Below the pieces are notes generated by a model. That model saw only the letters and a list, made by a program, of their open reading frames with translations, had not been told where the DNA came from and ran no database searches. From contig JAGVTI010000302.1 of assembly GCA_019136935.1 (NCBI GenBank), forward strand, positions 1 to 7,688: a DNA stretch of 7,688 bases. The letters run 5' to 3'. How positions within the stretch are numbered: position 1 is the stretch's first letter; every line of letters begins with the position of its first letter. The position numbers and the translations under genes were made by a program. Positions 6,803-7,688 of the stretch are shown one piece after another. The stretch is from Deltaproteobacteria bacterium. GTDB lineage: Bacteria; Desulfobacterota; Syntrophia; Syntrophales; JAAYKM01.

Positions 6803-6831
6803 CGTTTAATGTCTTTCCCGTCCAATATCAA
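6803..6831 (-). promoter_or_regulatory. Candidate sigma-70-type promoter for the M48 peptidase gene
   Basis: Reading the minus strand, TTGATA (6831-6826) matches the -35 consensus TTGACA at five of six positions. It is followed 17 bases later by TAAACG (6808-6803), a poor -10 match. It lies directly after the terminator of the upstream gene and about 48 bases before the peptidase start, where a promoter is needed. The weak -10 keeps this tentative. Confidence 0.25.
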
Positions 6832-6834
6832 GAC

Positions 6835-6872
6835 AAAAAAAAGAAGGGCTGTTCTCTTCATGAACAGCCCTT
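6835..6872 (-). terminator. Intrinsic terminator after the formate dehydrogenase gamma gene
   Basis: A perfect 11-bp inverted repeat, AAGGGCTGTTC (6844-6854) and GAACAGCCCTT (6862-6872), encloses a 7-base loop. On the minus strand it is followed by one C and eight Ts (complement of 6843-6835). No T-run follows on the plus strand, so it acts only for minus-strand transcription. It starts 27 bases past the stop codon of the cytochrome b gene. Confidence 0.92.
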
Positions 6873-6899
6873 CCGTTCAGGATTCCGATATCCGGCCGG

Positions 6900-7568
6900 T
6901 TACCCGGTATGCCCGTGGGGTTTTTTTTCCTCACCGTAGACTACGAGCGTTCCATGCTCCTCCATTTCCTTCAGCCACTTGGGGTGCTGTTTCTTCACCC
7001 ACGCCCTGGTCACCCAGCCCGAAAACATCGCCGGCGCCGAGCCCGGAGATCCGATCGTCCCCAGGTAGAGGTGGACAAAGAAAAACGCGAAGATCGTCAC
7101 GAAACCCAGCGCGTGCAGGACAAACATCCAGCGAACGAGCATCGCCGGGAAGGACAGGGGAAACCACATGATCAGGCCCGTCAGAACCATGATGACCCCG
7201 AAACCGGCCACCGCCAGGAAAAACGCCTTCTGCCCCGGATTGTACTTCCCCACCTCCGGCACCTTGTCCACATGCCACAGGTAACCGCCGGCAACCTTGA
7301 TCCAGTCCAGATCTTCGGGAAAGGAAAACACGCCCGCTTCCTTCCACCACATCCGGATCGTAAAATACAGGGCCACACCGAAAAACAGCCCCGCAAAATT
7401 GTGAACATACTTCAAAGACCGCAACCCGCCCATCATGTCTCCGATAAAGTTGAAGGAGTGAAACATCATCCCCAACCCGGTGATGCACAAAAGGAGGCAG
7501 GAAAGCGCCAGGCTCCAGTGTACGACACGTTCAAACGCATCCGTTGCTTTGATCATCCCTTTTTTCAT
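6900..7568 (-). CDS. fdnI: Formate dehydrogenase gamma subunit (membrane cytochrome b)
   Basis: A 222-residue di-heme cytochrome b that anchors a formate dehydrogenase in the membrane and passes electrons between the beta subunit's clusters and the quinone pool. Four hydrophobic segments are visible at about 14-36, 52-75, 115-137 and 148-170. Histidines at 17 (ERVVHW), 56 (KYVHN), 152 (LHALGF) and 166 (FFVHLY) fall almost exactly where E. coli FdnI has its heme ligands (18, 57, 155, 169), and the length is close to FdnI's 217. The tail is hydrophilic and His/Lys-rich (GEEKKPHGHTG). The ATG has GGAAGGGGTGAG (minus strand, 7585-7574) upstream, 18 bases after the stop of the beta gene, so the two are co-transcribed. 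A related Ni/Fe-hydrogenase cytochrome b is less likely given the neighbour. In a syntroph the complex could run in either direction. Confidence 0.92.
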   Translation of the reverse strand: MKKGMIKATDAFERVVHWSLALSCLLLCITGLGMMFHSFNFIGDMMGGLRSLKYVHNFAGLFFGVALYFTIRMWWKEAGVFSFPEDLDWIKVAGGYLWHVDKVPEVGKYNPGQKAFFLAVAGFGVIMVLTGLIMWFPLSFPAMLVRWMFVLHALGFVTIFAFFFVHLYLGTIGSPGSAPAMFSGWVTRAWVKKQHPKWLKEMEEHGTLVVYGEEKKPHGHTG

Positions 7569-7586
7569 ATCGACTCACCCCTTCCT

Positions 7587-7688
7587 TTATTGATTGTCTT
7601 CATCCGGGGTTTTCGGCCCGTGAATGATGTAGTGGAGGAACGACCCTGCCAGGACGCCGCCCGCGGCAAGGAGACTCAGGGGTTTCAA
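7587..7688 (-). CDS. Formate dehydrogenase beta (iron-sulfur) subunit, C-terminal end only
   Basis: Only the last 33 codons lie in the window; the gene continues past base 7688. The residues read LKPLSLLAAGGVLAGSFLHY, then IIHGPKTPDEDNQ and a TAA stop. This is one hydrophobic helix followed by HYI-x-x-GP and a charged tail. It closely resembles the C-terminal membrane anchor of FdnH/FdoH, which ends in a similar 'KPL...HYI-x-x-GP' segment and ties the four-cluster beta subunit to the gamma subunit. The cluster-binding domain itself is not visible. The position directly before the gamma gene, with an 18-base gap, is the standard FdnH-FdnI order and is the main support. Confidence 0.8.
   Translation of the reverse strand: MKPLSLLAAGGVLAGSFLHYIIHGPKTPDEDNQ

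Noticed and set aside
6844..6872. The perfect 11-bp inverted repeat as an operator or recombination site.
   Set aside because: The adjoining eight-base T-run on the minus strand and its place 27 bases past a stop codon make an intrinsic terminator the simplest reading.

Overview
The window looks like a stretch of ordinary chromosome from an anaerobic Gram-negative bacterium. The best guess is a syntrophic deltaproteobacterium (Syntrophus or Syntrophales-like). This rests on GC-rich codon use, a small 2[4Fe-4S] clostridial-type ferredoxin, a membrane-bound formate dehydrogenase of the FdnHI type, a tmk-holB-ricT-metG gene order, and an envelope lipoprotein-like gene. The taxonomic placement is inference; no rRNA or other diagnostic marker is present.

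Layout. Plus strand, 1-972: the 3' end of a probable CsgG/LpoB-type envelope lipoprotein gene, then two small iron-sulfur genes, a stand-alone NifU C-terminal-type scaffold (74 aa) and a 58-aa 2[4Fe-4S] ferredoxin. A clear intrinsic terminator (1001-1049) closes this group. Plus strand, 1089-5486: tmk (thymidylate kinase), holB (DNA polymerase III delta prime), ricT (PSP1 family) and metG (methionyl-tRNA synthetase with a C-terminal tRNA-binding domain). These are tightly spaced (gaps of 6, 5 and 46 bases) and probably form one operon. Minus strand, 7688-5610: the last 33 codons of a formate dehydrogenase beta (iron-sulfur) subunit, the cytochrome b gamma subunit, a strong intrinsic terminator (6835-6872), then a separately transcribed Ste24-type M48 membrane metallopeptidase. 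The peptidase gene converges on metG.

How the genes fit together. The plus-strand operon is housekeeping: dTDP supply, the replication clamp loader, an RNA-processing or regulatory factor, and methionine charging. This order resembles the tmk-holB-yaaT...metS region of Bacillus subtilis. The minus-strand formate dehydrogenase genes supply the membrane anchor and quinone-side electron transfer of an energy-conserving complex; its catalytic subunit should lie beyond base 7688. The peptidase is probably an envelope or membrane-protein quality-control enzyme and is not obviously linked to either neighbour.

I found no mobile element, CRISPR array, RNA gene or clearly novel system. No gene-free stretch exceeds about 145 bases. 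The points worth a second look are modest: a hairpin without a U-tract between the two iron-sulfur genes, a TTG start for ricT, a five-proline run in MetG, and a convergent metG/peptidase junction with no visible terminator.
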